Of a stretch of 64,000 bases of DNA, positions 34,861-45,096 are shown one piece after another (position 1 is the first letter of the stretch; every line of letters begins with the position of its first letter). The stretch covers positions 186,001 to 250,000 of the forward strand of contig DLST01000002.1 of NCBI GenBank assembly GCA_002500745.1, in the 5' to 3' direction. The notes beneath the pieces were generated by a model. The model searched no databases, was not told the origin of the DNA, and worked only from the letters and a program-made list of their open reading frames with translations. This DNA comes from Sphingobacterium sp. UBA7855 (GTDB lineage: Bacteria; Bacteroidota; Bacteroidia; Sphingobacteriales; Sphingobacteriaceae). Made by a program: the position numbers and the translations under genes.

Positions 34861-35379
34861 TTATTGAGCTTTTATAAGCTGAATATCAGCACTAAATTTT
34901 ACTTCATCACTTACCATCACGCCACCTGTTTCCAGTGCAGCATTCCAGCTAAGTCCAAATTCCGAACGTTTTATTTTACCTTCTACGATAAACCCAGCTT
35001 TGGTATTGCCCCAAGGATCTTTTTGTATGCCAGCAAACTCTAAGTCGAATGATACGGGCTTAGTAACATCACGTATCGTCAGATTTCCTTTAATCTCATC
35101 ATTTTCTAAACTCGTTGCTTCAAACGTAATCTCTGGATATTTTTCTACATCAAAGAATTCTGCGCTTTTGAGGTGGCCATCGCGTTGTTCATTACGCGTG
35201 TTGATAGATGCCGTATCAATAACTACTTTCGCAAGCGCATTTTTAAAATCTTCTCCCGCTGCATCAACATCTATTTTAAAAATGTCAAAGTTTCCTTTAA
35301 CGTTTGTGATCATCATGTGTTTTACTTTGAATTCTATCTCGCTATGTGCAGCGTCTAATTCCCATTTTCCTTGTGCCAT
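34861..35379 (-). CDS. YceI-family lipid/isoprenoid-binding protein
   Basis: 172 residues. It starts MAQGKWELDAAHSEIEFKVKHMMI, the classic YceI opening, with VVIDTASINTRNEQRDGHLKS and GNLTIRDVTKPVSFDLEF in the middle and GLSWNAALETGGVMVSDEV near the end. YceI proteins form a beta-barrel that binds isoprenoids or other amphiphiles. No signal peptide is seen, so this copy appears to be cytoplasmic, whereas E. coli YceI is periplasmic. Its start lies 139 bp from the tRNA-Arg promoter region on the opposite strand. Confidence 0.92.
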   Translation of the reverse strand: MAQGKWELDAAHSEIEFKVKHMMITNVKGNFDIFKIDVDAAGEDFKNALAKVVIDTASINTRNEQRDGHLKSAEFFDVEKYPEITFEATSLENDEIKGNLTIRDVTKPVSFDLEFAGIQKDPWGNTKAGFIVEGKIKRSEFGLSWNAALETGGVMVSDEVKFSADIQLIKAQ

Positions 35380-35517
35380 AATTTTATGTTTTTATTATTT
35401 GTTTAATAACACAAAGGTAACAGCTGTTTTATTTATTTTGTTTGACCTACATCAATAAAATAATCTTGTTGAAATGCAACGAGTTATTGGAAAACCACAA
35501 AAAAATCGAATTGATAT

Positions 35518-35548
35518 TTTGGAAATATGAAGCAAATGTCTACTTTTG
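35518..35548 (+). promoter_or_regulatory. Bacteroidota-type promoter of tRNA-Arg
   Basis: TTTG (35518-35521), 19 nt, TACTTTTG (35541-35548). The tRNA starts 16 nt downstream. Both boxes and the spacer equal those of the tRNA-Ser promoter. Confidence 0.8.
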
Positions 35549-35564
35549 CATTACCAAAAGAAAC

Positions 35565-35638
35565 GCGCCAATAGCTCAGCTGGATAGAGCATCGGTTTTC
35601 TAAACCGACGGTCTCAGGTTCGAATCCTGATTGGCGTA
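35565..35638 (+). tRNA. tRNA-Arg(UCU)
   Basis: 74-nt cloverleaf. Acceptor GCGCCAA pairs with TTGGCGT (first pair G-U), discriminator A. D-arm has AGCTCAGCTGG, anticodon loop TTTCTAA gives UCU, and the T-arm has GGTTCGAATCC. Confidence 0.95.
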
Positions 35639-35640
35639 CT

Positions 35641-35675
35641 AAAAAGCTCTTTTATTTAGCATAAAGGGGCTTTTT
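35641..35675 (+). terminator. Terminator of tRNA-Arg
   Basis: 15-bp stem (35641-35655 with 35661-35675, two wobble pairs) with a 5-nt loop, the descending arm ending in TTTTT. The following space to 35841 contains nothing else I can support. Confidence 0.8.
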
Positions 35676-35841
35676 GTGTGTGGTACTTTCACGCATTACC
35701 TAATATTTTTAAATCACATAAGAATTGGGGATCATAAGGATCATATCGAAAGTTTTGGGTAAATGATCGATATGTCGTATTTAGAGCGCTGTCGTTTGAC
35801 TCTCCATATTAATAATTTTGTTTACTAAAAAGCGTGTTAAT

Positions 35842-36144
35842 ATGGAGGAGAGATTCAAAAAACAAGTATATGAAGTGGCTAAATTGATTCCACATGGACG
35901 GGTGACGACCTATGGGGCGATTGCCAAGGCCCTAGGTTATCCCAATCATTCGCGGCATGTTGGCAAGGCAATGGGTGGATGCCCGGCCGATGTTCCGGCC
36001 CACCGAGTAATTTCAAGTGGGGGGATGCTAGCAGTGCCTGGATTTCAGGAACGTTTGGAAGCAGAGGGACTTGTTATAAAGAACTGTCGAGTTAAGGATT
36101 TTAAAAAGTTGTTCTGGGATCCAATAAAGGAATTAAATGATTAA
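35842..36144 (+). CDS. Alkyltransferase-like (ATL) DNA base-flipping protein
   Basis: 100 residues from ATG 35842; an upstream TTG would add eight unconserved residues. It matches the C-terminal domain of O6-alkylguanine-DNA alkyltransferase: VYEVAKLIPHGRVTTYGAIAKALG (helix-turn-helix with the Arg finger region) and VPAHRVISSGG. In the enzyme the motif is PCHRV; here the Cys is Ala53, so no alkyl transfer is possible. ATL proteins instead bind and flip O6-alkylguanine and recruit nucleotide excision repair (family knowledge). It is 9 bp before the DUF1697 gene. Confidence 0.9.
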   Translation: MEERFKKQVYEVAKLIPHGRVTTYGAIAKALGYPNHSRHVGKAMGGCPADVPAHRVISSGGMLAVPGFQERLEAEGLVIKNCRVKDFKKLFWDPIKELND

Positions 36145-36153
36145 TTTAAAGAA

Positions 36154-36651
36154 ATGAGATCCTGTGCTTTCCTACGTGGAATGAATGTGAAAGGAATTGA
36201 TATTAAGATGGCTGATGTCACATCCATAATGGCTTCTGGAAATATTATCTTTTCGTCTGACCAGCCGGCAGAACTCCTTGAGCGGTTAATGGAAGAATGC
36301 ATGTCGACACATTTTTTCTATGATGCTTCCTTGTTTATCCGGTCAAAGGAAGAAGTGTGTTTGCTCGAGAAAAATAATCCTTTCGACATGCATGACGATT
36401 ATAATGTATATGCATTTGTTGGACTCGACGGCATCGAAAGGATATTGATGGGCGAATTCAACCATTCAATCCCTTTGCCTGGGGAGAATGCTGAAATAGT
36501 CCATGCTATTTTTTATTGGCGAGTGCCCAAAGGGAATACCTTGGATTCGGCGTTTGGAAACGTGTTGCGGAAAAAGCATTTGAAAAATAAAATGACAAGC
36601 CGTAATATAAATACTTTTGGGAAGATATTGCAAAACATGGGCGAATCATAA
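36154..36651 (+). CDS. DUF1697-family protein with a short internal gap
   Basis: 165 residues. It has the family opening FLRGMNV, then SGNIIFSS and the C-terminal VPKGN/RN-NTFGKI features. In normal members about 13-15 residues separate KMADV from the ASGN motif; here KMADVTSIMASGN joins them directly, pointing to an in-frame deletion of one helix. Total length is accordingly shorter than the usual 175-185. Function of DUF1697 is unknown. It is probably cotranscribed with the ATL gene. Confidence 0.8.
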   Translation: MRSCAFLRGMNVKGIDIKMADVTSIMASGNIIFSSDQPAELLERLMEECMSTHFFYDASLFIRSKEEVCLLEKNNPFDMHDDYNVYAFVGLDGIERILMGEFNHSIPLPGENAEIVHAIFYWRVPKGNTLDSAFGNVLRKKHLKNKMTSRNINTFGKILQNMGES

Positions 36652-36653
36652 AA

Positions 36654-36677
36654 AGAGCCCATTTCTACTTGGGCTCT
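36654..36677. terminator. Terminator between DUF1697 gene and yghZ-like gene
   Basis: AGAGCCCA pairs with TGGGCTCT around an 8-nt loop, followed by CTATCTTTT on the plus strand. The two genes converge here. Confidence 0.75.
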
Positions 36678-36708
36678 CTATCTTTTCAATACTTTTATCA
36701 GTTTTAAT

Positions 36709-37749
36709 TTATCGTTCTTGATCGATCTCTGCGGATTGAGCCCAGATGTTAATATGACCGTCTTTTGCATAGAGATCAATTTCTTGAATCTCATCTTGAC
36801 TAAAAGACAAATTTGTTAGTGCACCTACACAATCTTTAACTTGCTGTGGTTTTGATGCACCGATCAGCGCAGATGTAACCTGTTTCTTACGTAGGACCCA
36901 AGCGATAGCCATCTGCGCTAGAGATTGTCCTCTACGCTGTGCGATAGCATGTAAAGAAAGGATATTTTTCTGATTCTCTTCGTTTAGGAATTTTTTCTGA
37001 AGTGATTTTGATTGCGAAGCGCGGCTGTCTTGAGGGACTTCATGCAAGTACTTGTCGGTGAGCATGCCTTGCGCCAGCGGCGAAAATACAATAGAGCCAA
37101 TTCCAATCGACTCCAAGGTATCAAGTAAGCCATCAGTTTCTACCCATCTATTAAGCATGGAATAGCTGGGCTGGTGAATAATGAAGGGTGTCCCTAATGA
37201 TTTTAGGATCGCATAAGCTTCCTTAGTCCTTTGGGAATTATAAGATGAAATACCTACATAAAGCGCTTTTCCGCTGCGGACCAAATGATCTAGCGCTAAC
37301 ATGGTTTCTTCTAATGGTGTGTTAGGGTCGAAGCGATGGGAATAGAAGATATCAACATAGTCGATACCCAGTCGTTTAAGTGATTGTTCACAGCTTGCGA
37401 TCAGATATTTACGGCTACCCCATTCTCCATAGGGTCCACTCCACATGTGATAACCTGCTTTTGATGAAATGATGATTTCGTCCCGTAGGCCGTGAAATTG
37501 TTCCTGTAAAATTTGTCCAAAGGCTTTTTCAGCACTTCCAGCAGGTGGTCCATAATTGTTTGCAAGATCGAAATGCGTAATGCCGAGGTCAAATGCCGTT
37601 GTACAGATATCTGCTTTGGTTTGATGCGGAGTATCGTCTCCGAAATTATGCCACATGCCTAAAGATATTGCTGGTAATAAAAGGCCGGATTGCCCGCAGC
37701 GGTTATAGATCATATTACGGTATCGGGCTGAATTTGGTATATACTGCAT
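36709..37749 (-). CDS. yghZ: Aldo/keto reductase, YghZ/L-glyceraldehyde-3-phosphate reductase type
   Basis: 346 residues. The sequence follows E. coli YghZ closely: NSARYRNMIYNRCGQSGLLL, LGMWHNFGDD, DLANNYGPPAGSAE (catalytic Tyr), SSKAGYHMWSGPYGEWGSRK, FYSHRFD and ALIGASKPQQV. Such enzymes reduce L-glyceraldehyde 3-phosphate and methylglyoxal with NADPH, a detoxification role. It is a single gene, transcribed away from the cyclophilin gene. Confidence 0.9.
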   Translation of the reverse strand: MQYIPNSARYRNMIYNRCGQSGLLLPAISLGMWHNFGDDTPHQTKADICTTAFDLGITHFDLANNYGPPAGSAEKAFGQILQEQFHGLRDEIIISSKAGYHMWSGPYGEWGSRKYLIASCEQSLKRLGIDYVDIFYSHRFDPNTPLEETMLALDHLVRSGKALYVGISSYNSQRTKEAYAILKSLGTPFIIHQPSYSMLNRWVETDGLLDTLESIGIGSIVFSPLAQGMLTDKYLHEVPQDSRASQSKSLQKKFLNEENQKNILSLHAIAQRRGQSLAQMAIAWVLRKKQVTSALIGASKPQQVKDCVGALTNLSFSQDEIQEIDLYAKDGHINIWAQSAEIDQER

Positions 37750-37945
37750 AGTATTGAATAAGTTTCCTATAAACTAAGATAAATTTTTGCTTATTTGCAA
37801 GTTTTGCTCGTAAGTTTTTGGAGTGAGGGGAACTTTACGATGAATCGTGTGCTATTTTAATTACGAGACATAGAGAAAACTGTTCTAATTTGGCTTTCGC
37901 AAAACTAAATTTTATGTATTTTTATACACACTAAAGAATTGTTTT

Positions 37946-38596
37946 ATGGAAGCGATAAGGAAAGTTCAAATCACGCTATATTTTGTCTTGATTACTGTAT
38001 TTAATGGTTATGCACAGTCAAAACATCTGCTTTTTAAAACCGAATTCGGTAATTTTAAAGTTGTTCTTTATGACTATACACCTCATCATCGTGATTTAAT
38101 TTTGCGTTCAATTCGAGATCATGTTTATCACGACGCTTTATTTAATCGGATTATCGAAAATTTTGTTGTACAGGGCGGAGAGCATGATATAGATATTGCA
38201 AAACGTGAGGCTGCAGATCCTCTTCATCAACAGCCACGGCTGGCAGCGGAATTCGACGATCGTGCTTTTCATAAAATGGGAGCACTTGGCGCGGGACGAG
38301 ACGGGAACCCCGAAAAGGCATCTTTTTTGAATCAAATCTATTTTGTTGTGGGGAAGAAAATGACAGCAGCGGAACTCCACAGTTTGGAATTAAAGAAAGG
38401 TATAAAATATACTGCTGCACAAAGGAAAGAGTACCTTACCAATGGTGGGCAGCCCAGACTGGATCATGATTTTACTGTTTTTGGTGAAATTTATGAAGGT
38501 TTTGAGGTAATCATGAAGATTAGCCAGCTAAAAACGGACAATCAAGATTATCCACTTCAAAAAGTGCCTTTCGAGATTGTCGAGATTAGTAAATAA
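37946..38596 (+). CDS. Secreted cyclophilin-type peptidyl-prolyl isomerase
   Basis: 216 residues. A signal peptide ends NGYAQS. The cyclophilin core is present: FKTEFGNFKVVLYD, LFNRIIENFVVQGG (conserved Arg, Phe, Gln), FLNQIYFVVG and LDHDFTVFGEIYEG. An insertion of about 25 residues before the last motif (KYTAAQRKEYLTNGGQP) is common in Bacteroidota members. It should assist folding of proteins in the periplasm. The 196-bp upstream space contains only A/T-rich DNA. Confidence 0.88.
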   Translation: MEAIRKVQITLYFVLITVFNGYAQSKHLLFKTEFGNFKVVLYDYTPHHRDLILRSIRDHVYHDALFNRIIENFVVQGGEHDIDIAKREAADPLHQQPRLAAEFDDRAFHKMGALGAGRDGNPEKASFLNQIYFVVGKKMTAAELHSLELKKGIKYTAAQRKEYLTNGGQPRLDHDFTVFGEIYEGFEVIMKISQLKTDNQDYPLQKVPFEIVEISK

Positions 38597-38605
38597 TTTT
38601 ATAAA

Positions 38606-38643
38606 CCCTTACTGGACGTCGTATGAAGCGGATCCAGCAAGGG
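38606..38643. terminator. Weak terminator-like hairpin between convergent genes
   Basis: CCCTTACTGGA and TCCAGCAAGGG can pair (one A-C mismatch) around a 16-nt loop. No strong T run follows, so the assignment is uncertain. Confidence 0.35.
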
Positions 38644-38656
38644 GCTGTTTGTGAAG

Positions 38657-39496
38657 TTAAAAAGCGACTTTTTTAGGGTCCGATCCAGAAAACCCCATTT
38701 CAGGTAAATCGAGGATAGTTTTGATATCGCTTGCTGTCAGCTCAAAATCGTCGATAGCTAAATTTCGTTTTATATTATCGGGATTGGTTGATTTTGGCAG
38801 CGGCAAGATGCCCTGAGATAAGGCAAATTTGATACAGATTTGTCCAACACTTGTATTCTTTTCCTTAGCCAGTGCAACGAGTGTTTCATCCTGTAATATT
38901 CTGCCCGAACCCAGGGGTGACCAAGCCTGAACAAGGATGTCATTGGATTGGCAGAGCGCCACGGTATCTTTCTGAAGATAACCCGGATGAAATTCAATTT
39001 GGTTCACGGCAGGTACGATTGTCGCTGACTCCAATAATTTGGCGAGGTAGTCTTTTGGGAAATTACTCACACCGATCGCTTTTATTTTTCCCTGTTGATA
39101 CAGATGCTCAAAAGCTCGCCAGGTGTCCGCATTGATGTCAGCCCAGTTTGCAAATTGTGTTTCATTGGCTGGCCAGTGAATCAGGTAAAGATCGAGATAG
39201 TCCAATTGTAGATCGCTGAGTGATTTTTCAAATGCAGCAATTGTCTTATCGTATCCACGTTCGGTATTCCAGAGTTTTGTTGTAATAAACAGTGAATTAC
39301 GATCTATACCACTGTCTTTTATAGCCTTTCCAACACTCTTTTCGTTTCCATATATAGCTGCAGTGTCAATATGTGTGTATCCAGCGGCAAGAGCTTCTTT
39401 AACTGCCTGATAAGCTTCTTCGCCCTCGGGAATTTGCCAAGTTCCAAATCCAATTGCCGGAATTTCAACTCCATTGTTCAATTTGAATGTTTTCAT
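38657..39496 (-). CDS. Aldo/keto reductase, 2,5-diketo-D-gluconate reductase-like
   Basis: 279 residues. The catalytic tetrad is complete: Asp44 and Tyr49 (HIDTAAIYGNE), Lys74 (TTKLWN) and His107 (LIHWP). The family segments GVSNFPKDYL, NQIEFHPGY and LPKSTNPDNIKRNL are present. This NADPH-dependent AKR5-like group reduces diketogluconate, methylglyoxal and other carbonyls, so the physiological substrate cannot be told from sequence. Single-gene unit. The 272 bp between it and the isocitrate dehydrogenase gene show no further gene. Confidence 0.9.
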   Translation of the reverse strand: MKTFKLNNGVEIPAIGFGTWQIPEGEEAYQAVKEALAAGYTHIDTAAIYGNEKSVGKAIKDSGIDRNSLFITTKLWNTERGYDKTIAAFEKSLSDLQLDYLDLYLIHWPANETQFANWADINADTWRAFEHLYQQGKIKAIGVSNFPKDYLAKLLESATIVPAVNQIEFHPGYLQKDTVALCQSNDILVQAWSPLGSGRILQDETLVALAKEKNTSVGQICIKFALSQGILPLPKSTNPDNIKRNLAIDDFELTASDIKTILDLPEMGFSGSDPKKVAF

Positions 39497-39762
39497 TGTC
39501 AGTTGTGTTTTTTAATTTGAGCTAAAATAGGATTTCGCCTGTAGTATCCGGTCACTGAAATGTCAAGAGGAATACTTTTGGGTGGAGCTGAAGCGACTTA
39601 TTCTGTATTGCCAAAATATATTTATTTTCACAATTTTATTGTCAAAAGGGGTGCAATTCCTCGTTAATTATGGCATTAATTCTTATCTTTAGGCGAATTT
39701 TGAGAAATTCAGATTTTTCAATGATTTCACATAGCATTAAAAATTAAACATATTTCTAATAG

Positions 39763-41988
<2,226 letters not shown>

Positions 41989-42012
41989 GCGGTAATTGCT
42001 TTCATAACAAAG

Positions 42013-42042
42013 AAGCCCAGTTCGATTGATCTGGGCTTTTTT
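42013..42042 (+). terminator. Terminator of icd
   Basis: AAGCCCAG (42013-42020) pairs with CTGGGCTT (42031-42038), followed by a run of six Ts. Confidence 0.88.
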
Positions 42043-42069
42043 GTTGTTTGCAAAAAAGAAGTAATTCTG

Positions 42070-43023
42070 CTATTTTAATGGATGTTTGACACCTGTAAAG
42101 GTCATCTTAACAGGTATGATATGTCCATTTTTGTCAAATTTCATTTCTTCGATGCAGGTTACCCGCTCATTGGCTCCATCTTTGCCAAGCGGTCTACGGT
42201 GATAGACAATAAAATATTTGTCCTCGTTGGGTACCTTGATGACTGAATGATGTCCGGCGCCAACAGCGACTTCAGGATCCCGTTCCAATATTGTCCCGAT
42301 GCGCTCAAAAGGGCCAAAGGGCGAGTCGGCGATGGCATAAGCGACTTTGTAGTCGGGGCCTGTCCAGCCACCTTCCGACCACATGAAATAATATTTTCCA
42401 TCTTTTATAAACATAAATGGTCCTTCGACGTAATCCTTAGGGGTGATTTCCTTGTAAAAGGTACCATCATCAAAAGGGAGCAGGCCTGTGAAATCTGGTT
42501 TAAGTTTGACCATATTGCAGTGCTTCCAGCCACCGTAATACATGTAGAAAGTGCCGTCTTTATCTTTGAAAACAAACTGATCTATCGGCTGAGCGCCATT
42601 GATAATATCGTTGATTAAGGGTTTGCCCAATAGGTCGTTATAAGGGCCTTCTGGCTTGTCAGCCACAGCGACCCCAATGCCTCCGATCTCTCCCTGATGC
42701 ACATCATTGGCTCCGAAAAACAGATAATATTTGCCCTTGTTTTCCAATACTGCAGGTGCCCACATGGCTTTTTTCGCCCATTTAACGTTGCTGTTCTCCA
42801 AGATACGGCTATGTTTTGTCCAGGTGGCCAAATCGGAAGATGAAAACGCGTCAAAGAATATCTGCTCTTCATAAGGCGCCGAATAGGTTGGAAATATCCA
42901 ATATTTATTGCCATAGATAATACCTTCAGGATCAGCGTAGTTTCCAGTGATAACAGGATTCTTCTGGGCAAAAAGTGTCGCGGTTAAAAGTAAAGTTGTT
43001 GATGTTAAAAATGTTTTAATCAT
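42070..43023 (-). CDS. Secreted glycoside hydrolase family 43 protein
   Basis: 317 residues. A signal peptide ends TLFAQ. The five-bladed propeller motifs of GH43 are visible with general base Asp31 (NYADPEG), pKa-modulating Asp148 (GAQPIDQF) and acid Glu200 (DYVEGPFMF), plus MWAPAV and GAGHHSV. Such enzymes remove arabinose or xylose from plant polysaccharides. There is no SusCD pair or other glycosidase beside it, so it is an orphan outside any utilisation locus. The 253 bp upstream hold hairpins described separately. Confidence 0.88.
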   Translation of the reverse strand: MIKTFLTSTTLLLTATLFAQKNPVITGNYADPEGIIYGNKYWIFPTYSAPYEEQIFFDAFSSSDLATWTKHSRILENSNVKWAKKAMWAPAVLENKGKYYLFFGANDVHQGEIGGIGVAVADKPEGPYNDLLGKPLINDIINGAQPIDQFVFKDKDGTFYMYYGGWKHCNMVKLKPDFTGLLPFDDGTFYKEITPKDYVEGPFMFIKDGKYYFMWSEGGWTGPDYKVAYAIADSPFGPFERIGTILERDPEVAVGAGHHSVIKVPNEDKYFIVYHRRPLGKDGANERVTCIEEMKFDKNGHIIPVKMTFTGVKHPLK

Positions 43024-43184
43024 TATGTCGGTTTAAACTTGTAAGGTACGGGATAGATTTGATTGGGATATGACTAAATGAATCATTTATATGACCATTT
43101 GTCTCATTGTTTTTTGAAATGTTAAAATTTTGTTAAAATATTATTATGCTTTCGATTGTTTCCGATTTATTTCACATATTTGTT

Positions 43185-43279
43185 TATGTCATTTCCAAAT
43201 GGCATAAATACTTTTCATAAAATAGGTTAATAATATGGCTAAGATACCCAAAGTCTCCCAGACTTTGGGTGTTTTTTTA
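43185..43279 (+). terminator. Two hairpins with T run; terminator or 3' end of a small RNA
   Basis: A 10-bp stem at 43185-43206 (TATGTCATTT/AAATGGCATA) is followed by a second 10-bp stem, ACCCAAAGTC (43246-43255) with GACTTTGGGT (43261-43270), and GTTTTTTTA. The T run is on the plus strand, although both flanking genes are on the minus strand. No plus-strand gene precedes it within 1.2 kb. Confidence 0.5.
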
Positions 43280-44170
43280 TTCTCGCTCCAACCCAAAAAT
43301 CATCACTAGTTTTCTGTCGTTATATAAATTTAAGGTTTGTTCGGCTATGTCAAATTGAATTTGTTTTTGTTCAAAAATTTGAAAAAAGTTATTTTCGATA
43401 TTTATGCCATTGCAGGCGCGCATGGTGCTTGCTAGATGTAGAAAGCTGATTTTATCGTCTTTAATGGTAAAATTTCCCCAAAAATTGTTGCATCCCGTTG
43501 TGCCGGTAATCGTGCCATTTTTGGCATCGAACCCGATACTTGCTTTGCTGGAGCTAACATCCTTTCCATTTAGCTGAAGTAGATTCCATTTAAAACGAGC
43601 AAGAAATGCGGCCACACTGGGCAGTTCATTTGCACGTTCTTTCGACAGGACTTCAATTAAACTATAACTGACGGAGTCTGTATCTTTTTGTTTCGTTTGT
43701 TTTACACGAATACGGTAACGGTAGCCTTCCTGGTAATCGAAACCTTGAATTGTTGACGTGAGGTATTCCCATTTATTCCTTTTGTCAGATTTTACCTGCA
43801 GGCATTTCAGTTTGCCAAGGCTCTGGGCATTCACGTAGTTTTCTCCAACTTCCCATGTGGCCACCGCTGTATCTTCCGATAGTGATTTTGTAATCGTTTT
43901 TGCTAAGGTATATGTCGAATGCGAACCGTTTTGACGTTTGAGGATCCTGATGTCGTAGTCAAATTTGGGGTCATAATCAAATTGCAAGATTTCGGCATAG
44001 AATTTTTCCCAATCTTTGCTGTTGTAGTATTTGACAAGATACGGCGGTGTTTGCCGAAGACCAGATTTTACTTTTACGCGAAATGAAGAGCTCTGGGCAA
44101 GTAAGTTTTGACAGGGGAGTAAGAGTGTTAAAAAAAGGAGCAATGAACTGTATGTGGAAGGCTTCTTCAT
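43277..44170 (-). CDS. Secreted protein with two DUF4377 repeats and a META domain
   Basis: 297 residues. A signal peptide ends NLLAQ. Two similar segments (about 42-78 and 122-155; WEKFYAEILQFDYDPKFDYDIRI and WEYLTSTIQGFDYQEGYRYRIRV in aligned positions) match DUF4377. The last 110 residues match the META/HslJ domain, with the hallmark GTTGCNNFWGNFTI and LASTMRACN. META domains occur in heat-shock and stress-resistance lipoproteins. Exact function unknown. It is divergent from the next gene by 39 bp. Confidence 0.8.
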   Translation of the reverse strand: MKKPSTYSSLLLFLTLLLPCQNLLAQSSSFRVKVKSGLRQTPPYLVKYYNSKDWEKFYAEILQFDYDPKFDYDIRILKRQNGSHSTYTLAKTITKSLSEDTAVATWEVGENYVNAQSLGKLKCLQVKSDKRNKWEYLTSTIQGFDYQEGYRYRIRVKQTKQKDTDSVSYSLIEVLSKERANELPSVAAFLARFKWNLLQLNGKDVSSSKASIGFDAKNGTITGTTGCNNFWGNFTIKDDKISFLHLASTMRACNGINIENNFFQIFEQKQIQFDIAEQTLNLYNDRKLVMIFGLERE

Positions 44171-44209
44171 AATTAGAGTGTAAATATCAATAAAAACGTA
44201 TCTTTAAAC

Positions 44210-45079
44210 ATGAATATTGCACGGGTGAATCTGTGCCTGCTACTTGTATTTTCTCTGTTAAGTCTGCAGGTTTACAGCCAAAATAGGAAGGATTATTTTA
44301 AAACGCAAATTGCCCTTGGGGAATTGACGGATCCACAACTGAAAGAGGTGTCGGGTATCACACCGGCTTATCGGGAGGGCAATTTTTGGGTGCATAATGA
44401 TAGTGGTGATGGTGCAACTATTTATTTAATCGATCGTCAGGCCAAACTACTGAAGACGTTTTCACTCGAAGGTGTATCTGTCGTCGACTGTGAGGATATC
44501 GATCGGGTGAAAATTGGGGACACCTATTTTCTCGTCCTTGCGGACATCGGAAACAATACCGGGAAAAGAACCTGGACATGCCTCTATGTATTTCCTGAGC
44601 CTCAGGCTGATGATCCTGGGCTTATTTCGAAAAAGTCAATTCGGCCTATCTTTCTTAAATTTCCGGGCCAGAAACGTCTAGATGCCGAATCGATTATGAT
44701 TGATCCAATAGACAAAATGTTGTATGTAATATCTAAACGTGAATTTCGATCGACTGTTTATTCCGCAGCGGTATTTACAAATTCTAAACAACAGTATTTC
44801 ACTTTAAATAGCGTAGCGGAGCTCCCATTTACTTTTGCTACTGCCGCCGCTATAGATCCGACCGGTACACAGTTGCTTGTAAAGAATATTACCCATATTT
44901 TCTATTGGCAGAGAAACCGGAGTGAATCCTGGAAACAGGTACTCCAACAAAAGCCAGCTATTCTGCCTTATCAGGTGGAGCCACAAGGGGAAGCGATAGC
45001 TTTCGATAGCAAGGGAAATGGATTTTATACAATTAGCGAGCGTCCATTTGGTTTTAAAATCCTATCTTTATTTTTTTGA
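44210..45079 (+). CDS. Secreted protein of unknown function, propeller-like
   Basis: 289 residues. A signal peptide ends QVYSQN. The sequence has recurring strand motifs such as FWVHNDSGDGATIYLIDRQ, DCEDIDRV and EPQGEAIAFDSKGNGFYTISE, which suggest a beta-propeller related to SdiA-regulated/YjiK-type or phytase-like proteins, but I cannot assign a family firmly. The following esterase gene overlaps or abuts its end, so the two probably form a transcript. Confidence 0.7.
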   Translation: MNIARVNLCLLLVFSLLSLQVYSQNRKDYFKTQIALGELTDPQLKEVSGITPAYREGNFWVHNDSGDGATIYLIDRQAKLLKTFSLEGVSVVDCEDIDRVKIGDTYFLVLADIGNNTGKRTWTCLYVFPEPQADDPGLISKKSIRPIFLKFPGQKRLDAESIMIDPIDKMLYVISKREFRSTVYSAAVFTNSKQQYFTLNSVAELPFTFATAAAIDPTGTQLLVKNITHIFYWQRNRSESWKQVLQQKPAILPYQVEPQGEAIAFDSKGNGFYTISERPFGFKILSLFF

Positions 45080-45096
45080 AAGAAATCAATAAATTT

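Noticed and set aside
37946..38596. Inactive cyclophilin
   Set aside because: The Arg, Phe and Gln of the FxRxxxxFxxQGG motif are kept, and differences elsewhere are usual for bacterial members.
39560..39667. 35-codon frame in the leader of icd
   Set aside because: Composition is unremarkable, no RBS or terminator, and no recognisable protein feature.
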